A DNA stretch of 46,725 bases from Gemmatimonadota bacterium. GTDB taxonomy: Bacteria; Gemmatimonadota; Gemmatimonadetes; Gemmatimonadales; GWC2-71-9. Numbering within the stretch: position 1 is the stretch's first letter; every line of letters starts with the position of its first letter. The translations under genes and the position numbers were made by a program. The DNA lies in contig QHUU01000074.1 of assembly GCA_003222155.1 (NCBI GenBank), forward strand, positions 1 through 46,725, read 5' to 3'. Under the pieces are notes generated by a model, which worked only from the letters and a program-made list of their open reading frames with translations, was not told the DNA's origin and did not search any database. Shown here in pieces: positions 33,620 through 43,187 of the stretch.

Positions 33620-33625
33620 AAGATA
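33620..33625 (-). promoter_or_regulatory. -10 hexamer TATCTT of the DUF5916 gene, leaderless
   Basis: TATCTT ends 7 nt before the ATG at 33612. The best -35 is TTCCGC with an 18-bp spacer, which falls inside the heptamer repeat array. Confidence 0.5.
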
Positions 33626-33633
33626 CAAGTCGC

Positions 33634-33736
33634 AACGCGGAATGCGGAACGCGGAACAGGTGGGCCGGCGTCGGGCCCTGACCTACGAATCGTCAGCGCG
33701 TCGTGCTGTTCCGCGTTCCGCGTTCCGACTTCCGCC
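33634..33736. repeat. Inverted pair of GCGGAAC heptamer arrays
   Basis: Left arm 33634-33659 is 7-bp units (CGCGGAA, TGCGGAA, CGCGGAA) ending ACAG. Right arm 33706-33736 is the reverse complement with period 7 (TTCCGCG, TTCCGCG, TTCCGAC, TTCCGCC). About 22 of 24 bp pair, with a 46-nt loop. It sits between the ABC permease stop and the DUF5916 start, so it could end the efflux transcript. Confidence 0.8.
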
Positions 33737-33738
33737 TT

Positions 33739-34953
<1,215 letters not shown>

Positions 34954-34955
34954 CG

Positions 34956-36206
34956 CTACCTCGGCGCTCCGCTCGTGAGCACCAGCACGGTGTCCTTCTC
35001 CGCCAGGCCCGCCGTCACCTCCATGTAATCCTGATCCGTGAGCCCGGTGGCGATGGACACCGGCACGATCTTGCCGCCTCGCAGCGCGAACACGATGTAG
35101 CCGGGGCCGGCCGTCGCGGTCGGCCGCTGAGGGGGCCGAGCGCCGTGCCCGCCGCGCCGCCGCACTTCGGCGGCGTGCAGCTTGCCGCCGTCCCGCAAGG
35201 TATCGGCGCTAGACTGCGGCGCGTCCGCCGGCGCCGCGAGCTGCCGTGCGACGGCCAGCGAATCGAGGCCGAGCACGCTCGCCGCGGACGCGACGTCCTT
35301 GGGCGTGCGCAACGCGGCGTTCGGCACGGCGAGCACACCCTGGCGCTGCCCGATGTGAATCTCGACTTCGGTGTTCATCCCCGGCTTGAGAACGTGCTCC
35401 GGGTTGGGGATATCCACTTCGACCGGGAACATGGTGACGTTCTGGCTCACCTGCGCCTGCGGCTCGATCTTGAGGACGGTGCCGTCGAAGCTACGGTGGG
35501 GGAAGGCGTCCACGCTGATCGTCACCGGCACGCCCGGCTGCACCTTGCCGACGTCGGTCTCGTCCACCAGGGCGGAGACCTGCACCGTGTCGAGGTTCGC
35601 CATCTTGAGGATGACGGTGCCGCCTCCTACGTCGTTGGTCGGGCTCGAGATCACCGTGCCGAGCACCGCGTCCAGCTCGAGCACGGTGCCGCTGATCGGC
35701 GCGCGGACGTGTGTGTCCTGCATGGCGTCTTTGGCGGTCTGGAGGTTCGCCTGCGCCGTGGCGACGGCGGCGTGTGCCGTAGCCGCCGCGAGCCGGGCGG
35801 AGTCGAGTCCCGCCTGCGTGATCGACTGGCTCTGGAACAGGGCCTCGCTCCGCTTGAGCTGCGCCGTCGCGGTCTCGAGCTGAGCCTGCGCCACGCCGAG
35901 ATTCGCCTCGGCCTGCGTCAGGTTGCTCTGCGGAATGCGCGGGTCGATGCGCGCCAGCAGCTGACCCTGCTTCACCTCGTCGCCGGTCTGTACCGGCTCT
36001 TCGAGGATCTCGCCCGACGCCTTGGATTTGACGCTCAACGTGAGGATCGGCTGGATCACGCCCGAGGCGGTGGCCGTGACGACGATGTCGCGGTGCTCCA
36101 CGGGAATCTTCTGGTAGGGCGGCGCGGGCTCTGCCCGGCGGCAGGCGACGCCGAATACGGCACACGCTGCCAGCGCGACGCGGACGAGGTGCGTGACTCG
36201 GCTCAC
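34956..36206 (-). CDS. MacA-like periplasmic adaptor, second copy
   Basis: 416 aa from GTG 36206, overlapping the first adaptor's stop (GTGA). N-terminal lipoprotein-type signal VALAACAVFGVAC. Then the membrane-fusion-protein parts: lipoyl half-motif SVKSKASGEILEEPVQTGDEVKQGQLLARIDPR, a helical hairpin rich in Ala/Gln (residues about 95-165), the second lipoyl half [16 protein letters not shown], a beta-barrel domain and a membrane-proximal domain ending GLAEKDTVLVL. About half identical by eye to the first adaptor. A disordered Arg/Pro-rich insert (near residues 335-365) interrupts the last domain. Confidence 0.92.
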   Translation of the reverse strand: MSRVTHLVRVALAACAVFGVACRRAEPAPPYQKIPVEHRDIVVTATASGVIQPILTLSVKSKASGEILEEPVQTGDEVKQGQLLARIDPRIPQSNLTQAEANLGVAQAQLETATAQLKRSEALFQSQSITQAGLDSARLAAATAHAAVATAQANLQTAKDAMQDTHVRAPISGTVLELDAVLGTVISSPTNDVGGGTVILKMANLDTVQVSALVDETDVGKVQPGVPVTISVDAFPHRSFDGTVLKIEPQAQVSQNVTMFPVEVDIPNPEHVLKPGMNTEVEIHIGQRQGVLAVPNAALRTPKDVASAASVLGLDSLAVARQLAAPADAPQSSADTLRDGGKLHAAEVRRRGGHGARPPQRPTATAGPGYIVFALRGGKIVPVSIATGLTDQDYMEVTAGLAEKDTVLVLTSGAPR

Positions 36207-37650
36207 CGCGACCCGCCGCCCTGCTGCCGCAGTCCGGGCAGCCCGCCGCCGGTCACGTTCTGGAACCGCTGCTTGAACTGCTGCTGCGCCTGCACCAGCG
36301 AGGCGCTCGGCAGTACCAGCACGGTATCGCGCTCCGTGAGTCCGCTCGTCACCTCGATGTAGTCCTGGTCGGTGAGCCCGGTCTTGATGGGCGCGGCGAC
36401 GAGCTTCCCGTCCCGCAGCGCGAACACGACGTAGCTCTGGTTGTTCCGAGTCTGGCGCGACTGCCGGAATCTGGGTCCCGGCGCCCGGCCGAACACGCTG
36501 CCGAGCAGTCCGCGGTCGGCCGGCGTCGGCTCGGCACCGCTTCGCATCCGCTTCATCACGGCCTGGAACTGCTCGGGCGTCACGCCGGGCGGGAGCGTGA
36601 CCGTGCGCCCGTTGGGGAGCGTAACGGTCTGTGCACCACCGCCCGCGCCGGCTGCGGCCGTGTCGGGCCCGGCGCGCCGGCCGCTGTCCGCGGACTGGGC
36701 GGCTGCGATTTGCTGAGCTACGGTGAGGGAATCGAGCCCGAGCAAGTCGGCCGCGGAGGCCACGTCGCGCGGCGTGCGGAGCGCGGCATTGGGTACGGCC
36801 AGCACGCCCTGCCGCCGCCCCGTCGGGATCCTCACCTCCGTGTTCATGCCCGGCCGGAGCAGATGCCCGGGGTTGGGGACCGCGATGAGCACCGGGAACA
36901 TGGTGGTGTTCTGCACGACCTGCCCCTGCGGCAGGATCTTCGCGACGGTGCCTTGGAACGGGTGATCGGGATACGCCTCGACGTTGAGCGTGGCCGGCAT
37001 CCCGGCCTGCACGCGGCCCACGTCCGTTTCGGCGACGAGCGCCGAGTCCTGCACGCTGTCGAGGCTCGCCATCTTGAGGATGACCGTGCCGCCGCCCAGC
37101 GTGGGGCTCGAGATCACCGTGCCGCGCACGGCGTCCAGCTCGAGCACGGTGCCGGTGATCGGCGCCCGTACATGCGTATCCTCCATGGCGTCTTTGGCGG
37201 TCTGCAGGCTCGCCTCGGCGTCGACGGCCGCCGCCTTGGCCGTGGCCGCGGCGAGCTTGGCCCGCTCGTAATCGGTTTCGGCGAGCGACCCGCTCTTGTA
37301 CAGGGCCTCGCTGCGCTGCAGCTGCGCGGTGGCGTTCGCCAGCTGCGCGTGCGCCTTGTCGACGCTGGCCTGCGCCTGGACCAGGTTGTTTTGGGGCAGG
37401 CGCGGGTCGATGGTGGTGAGGAGCTGGCCCTTTTTCACCTCGTCGCCGGTCGCGACGGGCTGGCCGACAATCTCGCCCCAGGCCTTCGACTTCACGCTGA
37501 ACAGCAGCACCGGCCGGATCACGCCCTGGCTGATCACCGTGACCACGACGTCGCGGCGCTCGACGGGGACTTTCTCGTACAAAGGCGCGGTCTGTGCCGT
37601 CTGGCAGGCGACGCCGACCAACGCGAACGCGGCGACTGCGAAGCGAGGGC

Positions 37651-37654
<4 letters not shown>
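36203..37654 (-). CDS. MacA-like periplasmic adaptor, first copy
   Basis: 483 aa from GTG 37654, overlapping the ATPase stop (GTGA). Signal with lipobox [10 protein letters not shown]. Same architecture as the next gene: [35 protein letters not shown], helical hairpin ([23 protein letters not shown]), [17 protein letters not shown], barrel, and membrane-proximal domain with [23 protein letters not shown]. It is longer because of a roughly 90-residue insert (about 330-420) containing [22 protein letters not shown] and a Gly/Gln-rich C-terminus. The two adaptors clearly arose by duplication, so the pump may use a mixed adaptor ring. Confidence 0.92.
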
Positions 37655-38390
<736 letters not shown>

Positions 38391-38394
<4 letters not shown>

Positions 38395-39728
38395 AGCGCG
38401 TGCCCCACGATCGCCTCGAGCTGCGCGCGGGCGATGAGATAGTTGTAGCGGGCCTGCACCTGGCTCACGGCGGCCTGGGTGAGGTTCGCCTGGGCGGTGA
38501 GCAGGTCGAGCAGGGTGCCCGCGCCGAGCCGGTAGCGCTCCTGCTGCACGCGGACGGCCTCGGTGGCGGCGGCGACGTCGGCGCCGGCGATGGCGATCTG
38601 GGCCCAGGCCGTGAATGTCGCCGCGAGTTGTTGGGTGTACAGGGCGTTCACTTGCCGGCGTGTGTCGGCCGCGGTGGCCTTCGCGACGTCGCGCTGCACC
38701 GCCGCCGACACGTAGGCGGCTTCGCGTGTGAACCCGTTGAACAGAGTCCAATTGAGCGAGAACCGCAGCGCCCAGTTGTTGACGTAGTCCTTGGTCGTGT
38801 ACCAGGGAGACAACCCAAGGCGACCCAAGCTGTCGACGCCGCTGTAGCCGTTCGAATACGAGACCGAGAGCGTGGGCCAGTACTGCGAGCGCGTGACGCC
38901 GACCTGGGCTCCGGCCGCGCGAGCCTTCGCTTCCGCCGACTGCACCTGCGGGGAGGACGCCAAGACCTCGGCGCGCAACGTCGTCGTATCGGGAAGCGCC
39001 GGGAAGGCCGTGTCGGGGACGGCGCGTACCAACTGGTCCACGCCGACTTGGCGTCCGAGGTTGGCCTGGGCGGTGGCGAGGTTCGCCTGCGCCTGGAGCA
39101 GCGCGAGCAGCGCGTTGCCGACGTCGACCGTGGCCGTGAGTGTGTCGGAGCGGGTGGCGGCGCCGGCCTGGAACTTGTTCACGGCGGTCTGCAGCTCGGC
39201 CCTGGCGCGCTCGACCTGAGCGCTGCCGACTCGCACGAGCTCCTCGTTCGCGAGGGCAGTATAGAAGACCTGGGCGGTCGTCGCGGTCACCTGGTAGCGT
39301 TGGCTCACCACCCCGGCGTCGGCGGCGTCCGCGGTGGCGGACGCGGCGCTCTTGTTGGCGAAGCGCCGGAAGCCGTCGAAGAGGTCGATGCTCAGCCCGA
39401 GCGACCCCGAGTACGACGTGCCCGACGAGGTCACCACCTGTCCGGTCGAAGAGTTATACCGGTTCGGCGACGCCAGGTTGGACGACCCGCTGCCGGTGAT
39501 CGTCGGCAAGAACGCCCCGGCGGCGGACAGCTGCCCAGCGCCGGCGTTGCGCTGATCACCCCGCGCCTGCACCATCGCGGGCTGCACGTCGAGCGCCCGC
39601 CGCACCGCCTCCTGGAGCGTGATCTGGAGCGGCGCTTGCGGCACCAAGGGCGCCTGCTGCGCCGCGAGCCCCGTCGCGACCACCGCCCACACCACGCCTC
39701 CGACGATCGCCAGCCGCGTCCCCGTCAT
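38391..39728 (-). CDS. TolC-family outer-membrane efflux protein
   Basis: 445 aa. Signal peptide [19 protein letters not shown], then two structural repeats of the OEP family: [28 protein letters not shown] ... [16 protein letters not shown] in the first and [47 protein letters not shown] ... [17 protein letters not shown] in the second. Long Ala/Gln-rich helices form the periplasmic tunnel ([44 protein letters not shown]). It completes a tripartite pump with the ATPase, adaptors and permease. ATG 39728 overlaps the Spy-like stop (ATGA). Confidence 0.93.
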
Positions 39729-40132
39729 TGCTTCCGTCCGCCCGAATCGCTCTTGACCCGCTCCCTTTGATGCCGATGCCGGGCAATAAGGTCGCGGTAG
39801 GTCGCCTGCTGCTCGGGAGTGAGCTGGCGCGACACCTCGGAATCCATCGCGGCGCGCAGGGTGTCGAACCGGGGCCGCACCGTCTCCCACGCCTCGCTCA
39901 TGCGCGTGTAGTGGCGTTGCAGGATGGCGTGCACCGAGTCGCGCTGCAGCGCCGTGAGCCGCAGCTCGCCGTTCAGCTCGCCCATCAGGCGCTCGACCCC
40001 GTGAGCCCGCTCGGGCGCCGCGGCGGACGCGTAGCGGACCCACAGGGCCCGGCCACCGACGCCGACGACGACGCCGGCCCCGAACGTCGCGGCCAAGAAC
40101 GCCGCAGCCCAGGTGGTGGAGCGGTTCAACAT
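39725..40132 (-). CDS. Spy/CpxP-like periplasmic stress protein
   Basis: 135 aa. An N-terminal hydrophobic segment (WAAAFLAATFGAGVVVGVGG) acts as signal or anchor. The rest is helical with the Spy/CpxP/ZraP pattern: LNGELRLTALQRDSVHAILQRHYTRMSEAWETVRPRFDTLRAAMDSEVSRQLTPEQQATYRDLIARHRHQRE, i.e. an LTxxQ helix and the LTPEQQAxY helix, both hallmarks. Such proteins are ATP-independent chaperones or metal sensors. An AAGGAAAGG ribosome site lies 5 nt before ATG. It sits between the candidate anti-sigma gene and TolC, so the operon encodes sensing and export together. Confidence 0.83.
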   Translation of the reverse strand: MLNRSTTWAAAFLAATFGAGVVVGVGGRALWVRYASAAAPERAHGVERLMGELNGELRLTALQRDSVHAILQRHYTRMSEAWETVRPRFDTLRAAMDSEVSRQLTPEQQATYRDLIARHRHQRERVKSDSGGRKQ

Positions 40133-40144
40133 GGCGGCCTTTCC

Positions 40145-40477
40145 TTAATTGCCGATGACGGAGGCGAGCACGATGTCGACTTCCCCGGGGTGCGCCGGGG
40201 GTGCCATCAGCGCGTCGTACACCGACGGCCGCGGAGCGGGCGCCGCGCTGGCGCGGCCCACCAGGTAGCCGGCGGCGAGCGCCACGAGGACGGCGGCGGC
40301 GACGCCGGGGCGCGCCCAACGTGCCAGCACCGCGTCCCACGAGGCGACGCGCGCCTCGGCGGCGCGCGCCAGCACGCGCGCGACGAACGACGCGGCGTCA
40401 CCCGGGTCCAGCGCCCGTCGCAGCTCCTCCCCGAGCACTGTGTCGGGTCGGTGATCGAACGGCAGCGGCTCCTTCAT
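40145..40477 (-). CDS. Single-TM protein, candidate anti-sigma factor
   Basis: 110 aa. The N-terminal 55 residues are soluble and helical (MKEPLPFDHRPDTVLGEELRRAL, ASFVARVLARAAEARVASWDAVLARW). One TM follows (GVAAAVLVALAAGYLVGRA, about 59-77), then a 35-residue Pro-rich periplasmic tail. Gene order sigma-then-TM-protein with an ATGA overlap is the classic sigma/anti-sigma arrangement. It lacks the HxxxCxxC zinc motif of ZAS anti-sigma factors, so the assignment rests on context. It could also simply be a small membrane protein needed by the pump. Confidence 0.65.
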   Translation of the reverse strand: MKEPLPFDHRPDTVLGEELRRALDPGDAASFVARVLARAAEARVASWDAVLARWARPGVAAAVLVALAAGYLVGRASAAPAPRPSVYDALMAPPAHPGEVDIVLASVIGN

Positions 40478-41058
40478 GCCTCCTCCTTCCAGTCCGCCAG
40501 CAGCGCGCGCAGCCGGCGCCGCGCGTGAAACACTTCCGATCGCACGGTCCCCTCCGGGATGCCGAGCACCGCCGCGATCTCGGCGTGCGAGTACCCCTCC
40601 ACGTCGAACAGCACGACGGCAACGCGCCGCCGCTCGGGCAGCTCGGCCAGCGCCTGCCGCAGCCGCTCGCCCAGCGCCCGCCGCTCGGCCGTCGTGTCGG
40701 GCCGGGGGCCGCCGGCGGTGAGCCCCGCGTCGAGCGGCTCGACGCGCCGCACCGTGCGACGGCGGCGGCGATCGGTCGCGGCGTTGGCGACGATGCGCAG
40801 CAGCCAGGGACCGAAGGGCCGCCGCGCGTCGTACTGATCGAGCTTCACGAGCGCCGACAGCATGGCGTCCTGCGCCGCGTCGTCCGCGTCTTCGGGGTTG
40901 CCCAGCACCGCCCGGGCCACCCGGCGCGCCACGCCGGCGTAGCGCTCCACCAGGACGCCGAAGGCCGCGCGGTCGCCCGCGGCCGCTCGGACCACCAGCT
41001 CCGCCTCGTCCTGCTCAGCTATACGCGCAGCCCGCTGGGGGGGTTGGGGATCAGCCAT
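40474..41058 (-). CDS. ECF-family RNA polymerase sigma factor
   Basis: 194 aa from ATG 41058. Region 2: AFGVLVERYAGVARRVARAVLGNPEDADDAAQDAMLSALVKLDQYDARRPFGPWLLRIVANAATDRRRRR, with the NPEDADDAAQDA core-binding motif and the -10-reading helix. Region 4: ALAELPERRRVAVVLFDVEGYSHAEIAAVLGIPEGTVRSEVFHARRRLRALL, a helix-turn-helix for -35. Length is typical of ECF sigmas. Its start overlaps the PLD gene by 8 bp and its stop overlaps the TM protein by 4 bp, so it lies inside the operon it may control. Confidence 0.95.
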   Translation of the reverse strand: MADPQPPQRAARIAEQDEAELVVRAAAGDRAAFGVLVERYAGVARRVARAVLGNPEDADDAAQDAMLSALVKLDQYDARRPFGPWLLRIVANAATDRRRRRTVRRVEPLDAGLTAGGPRPDTTAERRALGERLRQALAELPERRRVAVVLFDVEGYSHAEIAAVLGIPEGTVRSEVFHARRRLRALLADWKEEA

Positions 41059-42505
41059 CGTCCGTGTCCCGGGAGCGGCGCCGCTCGAAGGCGTACAAAC
41101 CGAACGCCAGGGCCACCGCGAACGCTCCTGCGGCGAGCACGCCGGACATGATACGGGGGAAGGCGAGCAACAGGATCCCGATGCCGGCGCTGGCCAGCGC
41201 GGCGGTCGACGCCATGGCGCGACGCAGCCCGCCCGCCACACGGCGCAACGCCACCACCGCCACCGCGCCGAGCTCGTACCCCGAGCGCTTGTGCGGCGCG
41301 TCGCTGGCCGGCTTGCTCTGCGCCGCCGGCGCGCCCACGAGCTTGGGTGGCAGCAACAGCCGGCGAGCCTGCAGCACGATTTCGCGGCTGGAGGCGAGAT
41401 CGCGCCGGAACTGGTCGGCGAGCTCTCCGGTCAGGGCCTCGCACTCGGCCGCGAGGTCGAGCTCGTAGTTGGTGAGCAGGCTCGAGACGTTCAGGTTGCT
41501 CGAGCCGACGCGGGCCCAGCGGCGGTCCACCAGCATCGTCTTCGCATGAATCATCGGACCCTGGTACTCGAACACGCGCACGCCGGCGCGCAGCAAGTCG
41601 CGATACCCGACCCGCGTGAAATTGCGCAGGATGGGCAGGTCGCTCGCGCCGGGCACCAGCAGCCGTACGTCCACACCGCTCCGCGCGGCGTCGATCAGGC
41701 TGGCGTACAGTGTAGCGGGCGCGATCAGGTAGGCGTCGGTGATCCACAGCCGCTCGGCGGCGGTCGCGGCGAGCAGCTGCACGGCGCGGTACACGCGGGC
41801 CCGACCCGGCATGCCCTCCACCACGCGCACGATCGAGCTGCCGCACGGGGCGGGATCGGACGCGAGCTCGTCGGGCGGGAGCGCCGGGCCGGCGCGGCTC
41901 CAGATGCGGGCGAAGGCGCCGTCCAGCGCGGCCGCCGCCGGCCCGGAGACCGCGACCATGGTATCGCGCCACGGCCGGCGCCCGCGAGCCGGATCCCCCG
42001 CCCACTCGTCGCCGATGCACAGCCCACCGATCATCGCCCATTCGCCGTCGGTGGCGAGCAGCTTGCGGTGATCGCGCTGCAGCAGCTCGAAGGGGCGCGG
42101 CGTGAGCAGGGGATGGAACGCGCGCACCTCGGCGCCGGCCTGCCGCAGCCCGCGCCAGTAGCGATGCGACGTGCCGAGCGACCCGAGCGCGTCATACAGC
42201 ACGCGCACCCGCACGCCCGCGCGCGCCCGCTCGGCGAGCACGTCGGCGAAGCGGCGGCCGGTCGCGTCGTCGCGGATGATGTAATTCTCGAAGTGGATGG
42301 TGGCGCGTGCCGCGGCGATCGCGGCCACCATGGCATCGAGCGCGCGCGGGCTGTCGGGGTAATGCTCGAGCCGGTTCCCCCCGATCGGCCGGGCGCCGGC
42401 CGCGCGGTCGATCGCCCGGCTCAGCTCGTCCGGCGGCGCGGGCGCGACCCGATCGACCGGATCGACCGGATGTTGGGCCGCCGCCACCCTGCGAGAGGCC
42501 CTCAC
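41051..42505 (-). CDS. Cardiolipin synthase-like phospholipase D protein
   Basis: 484 aa from GTG 42505, overlapping the HD gene's stop (GTGA). Two HKD motifs: HRKLLATDGEWAMIGGLCIGDEW (near residue 143) and HAKTMLVDRRWARVGSSNLN (near residue 315). The first carries GG in place of GS, as in Cls enzymes. IHFENYIIRDDATGRRFADVLAERARAGVRVRVLYD is the usual N-terminal core. It would join two phosphatidyl groups to make cardiolipin or transfer a phosphatidyl group. There is no N-terminal anchor; instead two hydrophobic segments lie at the C-terminus (ALASAGIGILLLAFPRIMSGVLAAGAFAVALAFGLYAFERRR), which is unusual. Confidence 0.9.
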   Translation of the reverse strand: MRASRRVAAAQHPVDPVDRVAPAPPDELSRAIDRAAGARPIGGNRLEHYPDSPRALDAMVAAIAAARATIHFENYIIRDDATGRRFADVLAERARAGVRVRVLYDALGSLGTSHRYWRGLRQAGAEVRAFHPLLTPRPFELLQRDHRKLLATDGEWAMIGGLCIGDEWAGDPARGRRPWRDTMVAVSGPAAAALDGAFARIWSRAGPALPPDELASDPAPCGSSIVRVVEGMPGRARVYRAVQLLAATAAERLWITDAYLIAPATLYASLIDAARSGVDVRLLVPGASDLPILRNFTRVGYRDLLRAGVRVFEYQGPMIHAKTMLVDRRWARVGSSNLNVSSLLTNYELDLAAECEALTGELADQFRRDLASSREIVLQARRLLLPPKLVGAPAAQSKPASDAPHKRSGYELGAVAVVALRRVAGGLRRAMASTAALASAGIGILLLAFPRIMSGVLAAGAFAVALAFGLYAFERRRSRDTDDG

Positions 42506-43092
42506 CCCACGGGGGCGGCCGCGGCGCCCAGACCGAGCGCGCCTTCCACCGGCCGGAGGGCCTGGATGACGAAGGCGATGTGCTCCTCCAGCGGCACTCC
42601 CAGCTCCTCCGCCCCCTGGCGCACCTCGTCTCGGTTCACGCCCTTCGCGAACGCCTTGTCTTTGAGCTTCTTCTTCACCGACGAAACCTCGAGATCCGCG
42701 AAGCTCCTGGAGGGCCGCACCAGCGCGCACGCCACCAGAAACCCGCACAGCTCGTCCACCGCGAACAGCGTCTTAGCCAGCGGCGTGTCGCGCGGCACGC
42801 CGGTGTAGTTCCCATGTCCCAGAATCGCCCGGCACATCGTCTCGGGCACGCCCCGCTCCCGCAGCAGGCGCACGCCCCAGGCCGGATGGCCCTCGGTGGG
42901 TGAGTGCTCGGGATTGGGGAACTTCTCGTAGTCGAAGTCGTGCAGCAGCCCCACGATTCCCCACGCCTCGGTATCCTCGCCGTGTCGCTGCGCGTAGGCG
43001 CGCATCGCCGCCTCGACGGCCAGCATGTGCTGCCGCAACGAGGCAGACTTCGTGTGCTCCTGCATCAGCTGCAAGGCTTCTGCGCGGGTCAT
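42502..43092 (-). CDS. HD-domain hydrolase-like protein
   Basis: 196 aa. HD fold: LRQHMLAVEAAMRAYAQRHGED (first His), GIVGLLHDFDYEKFPNPEHSPTEGHPAWGVRLLRERG (HD pair, about residue 51), AILGHGNYTGVPRDTPLAKTLFAVDELCGFLVA (last Asp). These are the metal ligands of HD phosphohydrolases. This small type with HDFDYEKFPNPE is widespread and uncharacterised. There is no clear ribosome site before ATG 43092. It overlaps the next gene by 4 bp (GTGA), and a palindromic repeat region separates it from asnB upstream. Confidence 0.88.
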   Translation of the reverse strand: MTRAEALQLMQEHTKSASLRQHMLAVEAAMRAYAQRHGEDTEAWGIVGLLHDFDYEKFPNPEHSPTEGHPAWGVRLLRERGVPETMCRAILGHGNYTGVPRDTPLAKTLFAVDELCGFLVACALVRPSRSFADLEVSSVKKKLKDKAFAKGVNRDEVRQGAEELGVPLEEHIAFVIQALRPVEGALGLGAAAAPVG

Positions 43093-43120
43093 GGTTCCAG
43101 GGTTCTGTTGTGTCGGTCAT

Positions 43121-43187
43121 CCCGGGCTTGCGCCCGGGGTTAGTTGTCACCGCTCCTGTTTCACTGACCCCGGGCGTGAGCCCGGGG
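43121..43187. repeat. Two GC-rich palindromes, dispersed-repeat type
   Basis: First: CCCGGGC-ttgc-GCCCGGG at 43121-43138. Second: CCCCGGGC-gtga-GCCCGGGG at 43168-43187. Both have flanks of the form GGTTA or TCA. The TTA just after the second is the TAA stop codon of asnB. The two are near-copies and resemble REP-like elements. Confidence 0.8.

Noticed and set aside
30169-33681. A plus-strand open frame of about 1170 codons opposite the chemoreceptor and DUF5916 genes
   Set aside because: It is a shadow: the composition is Gly/Arg/His-rich and motif-free, while the minus strand encodes two clear family proteins over the same bases.
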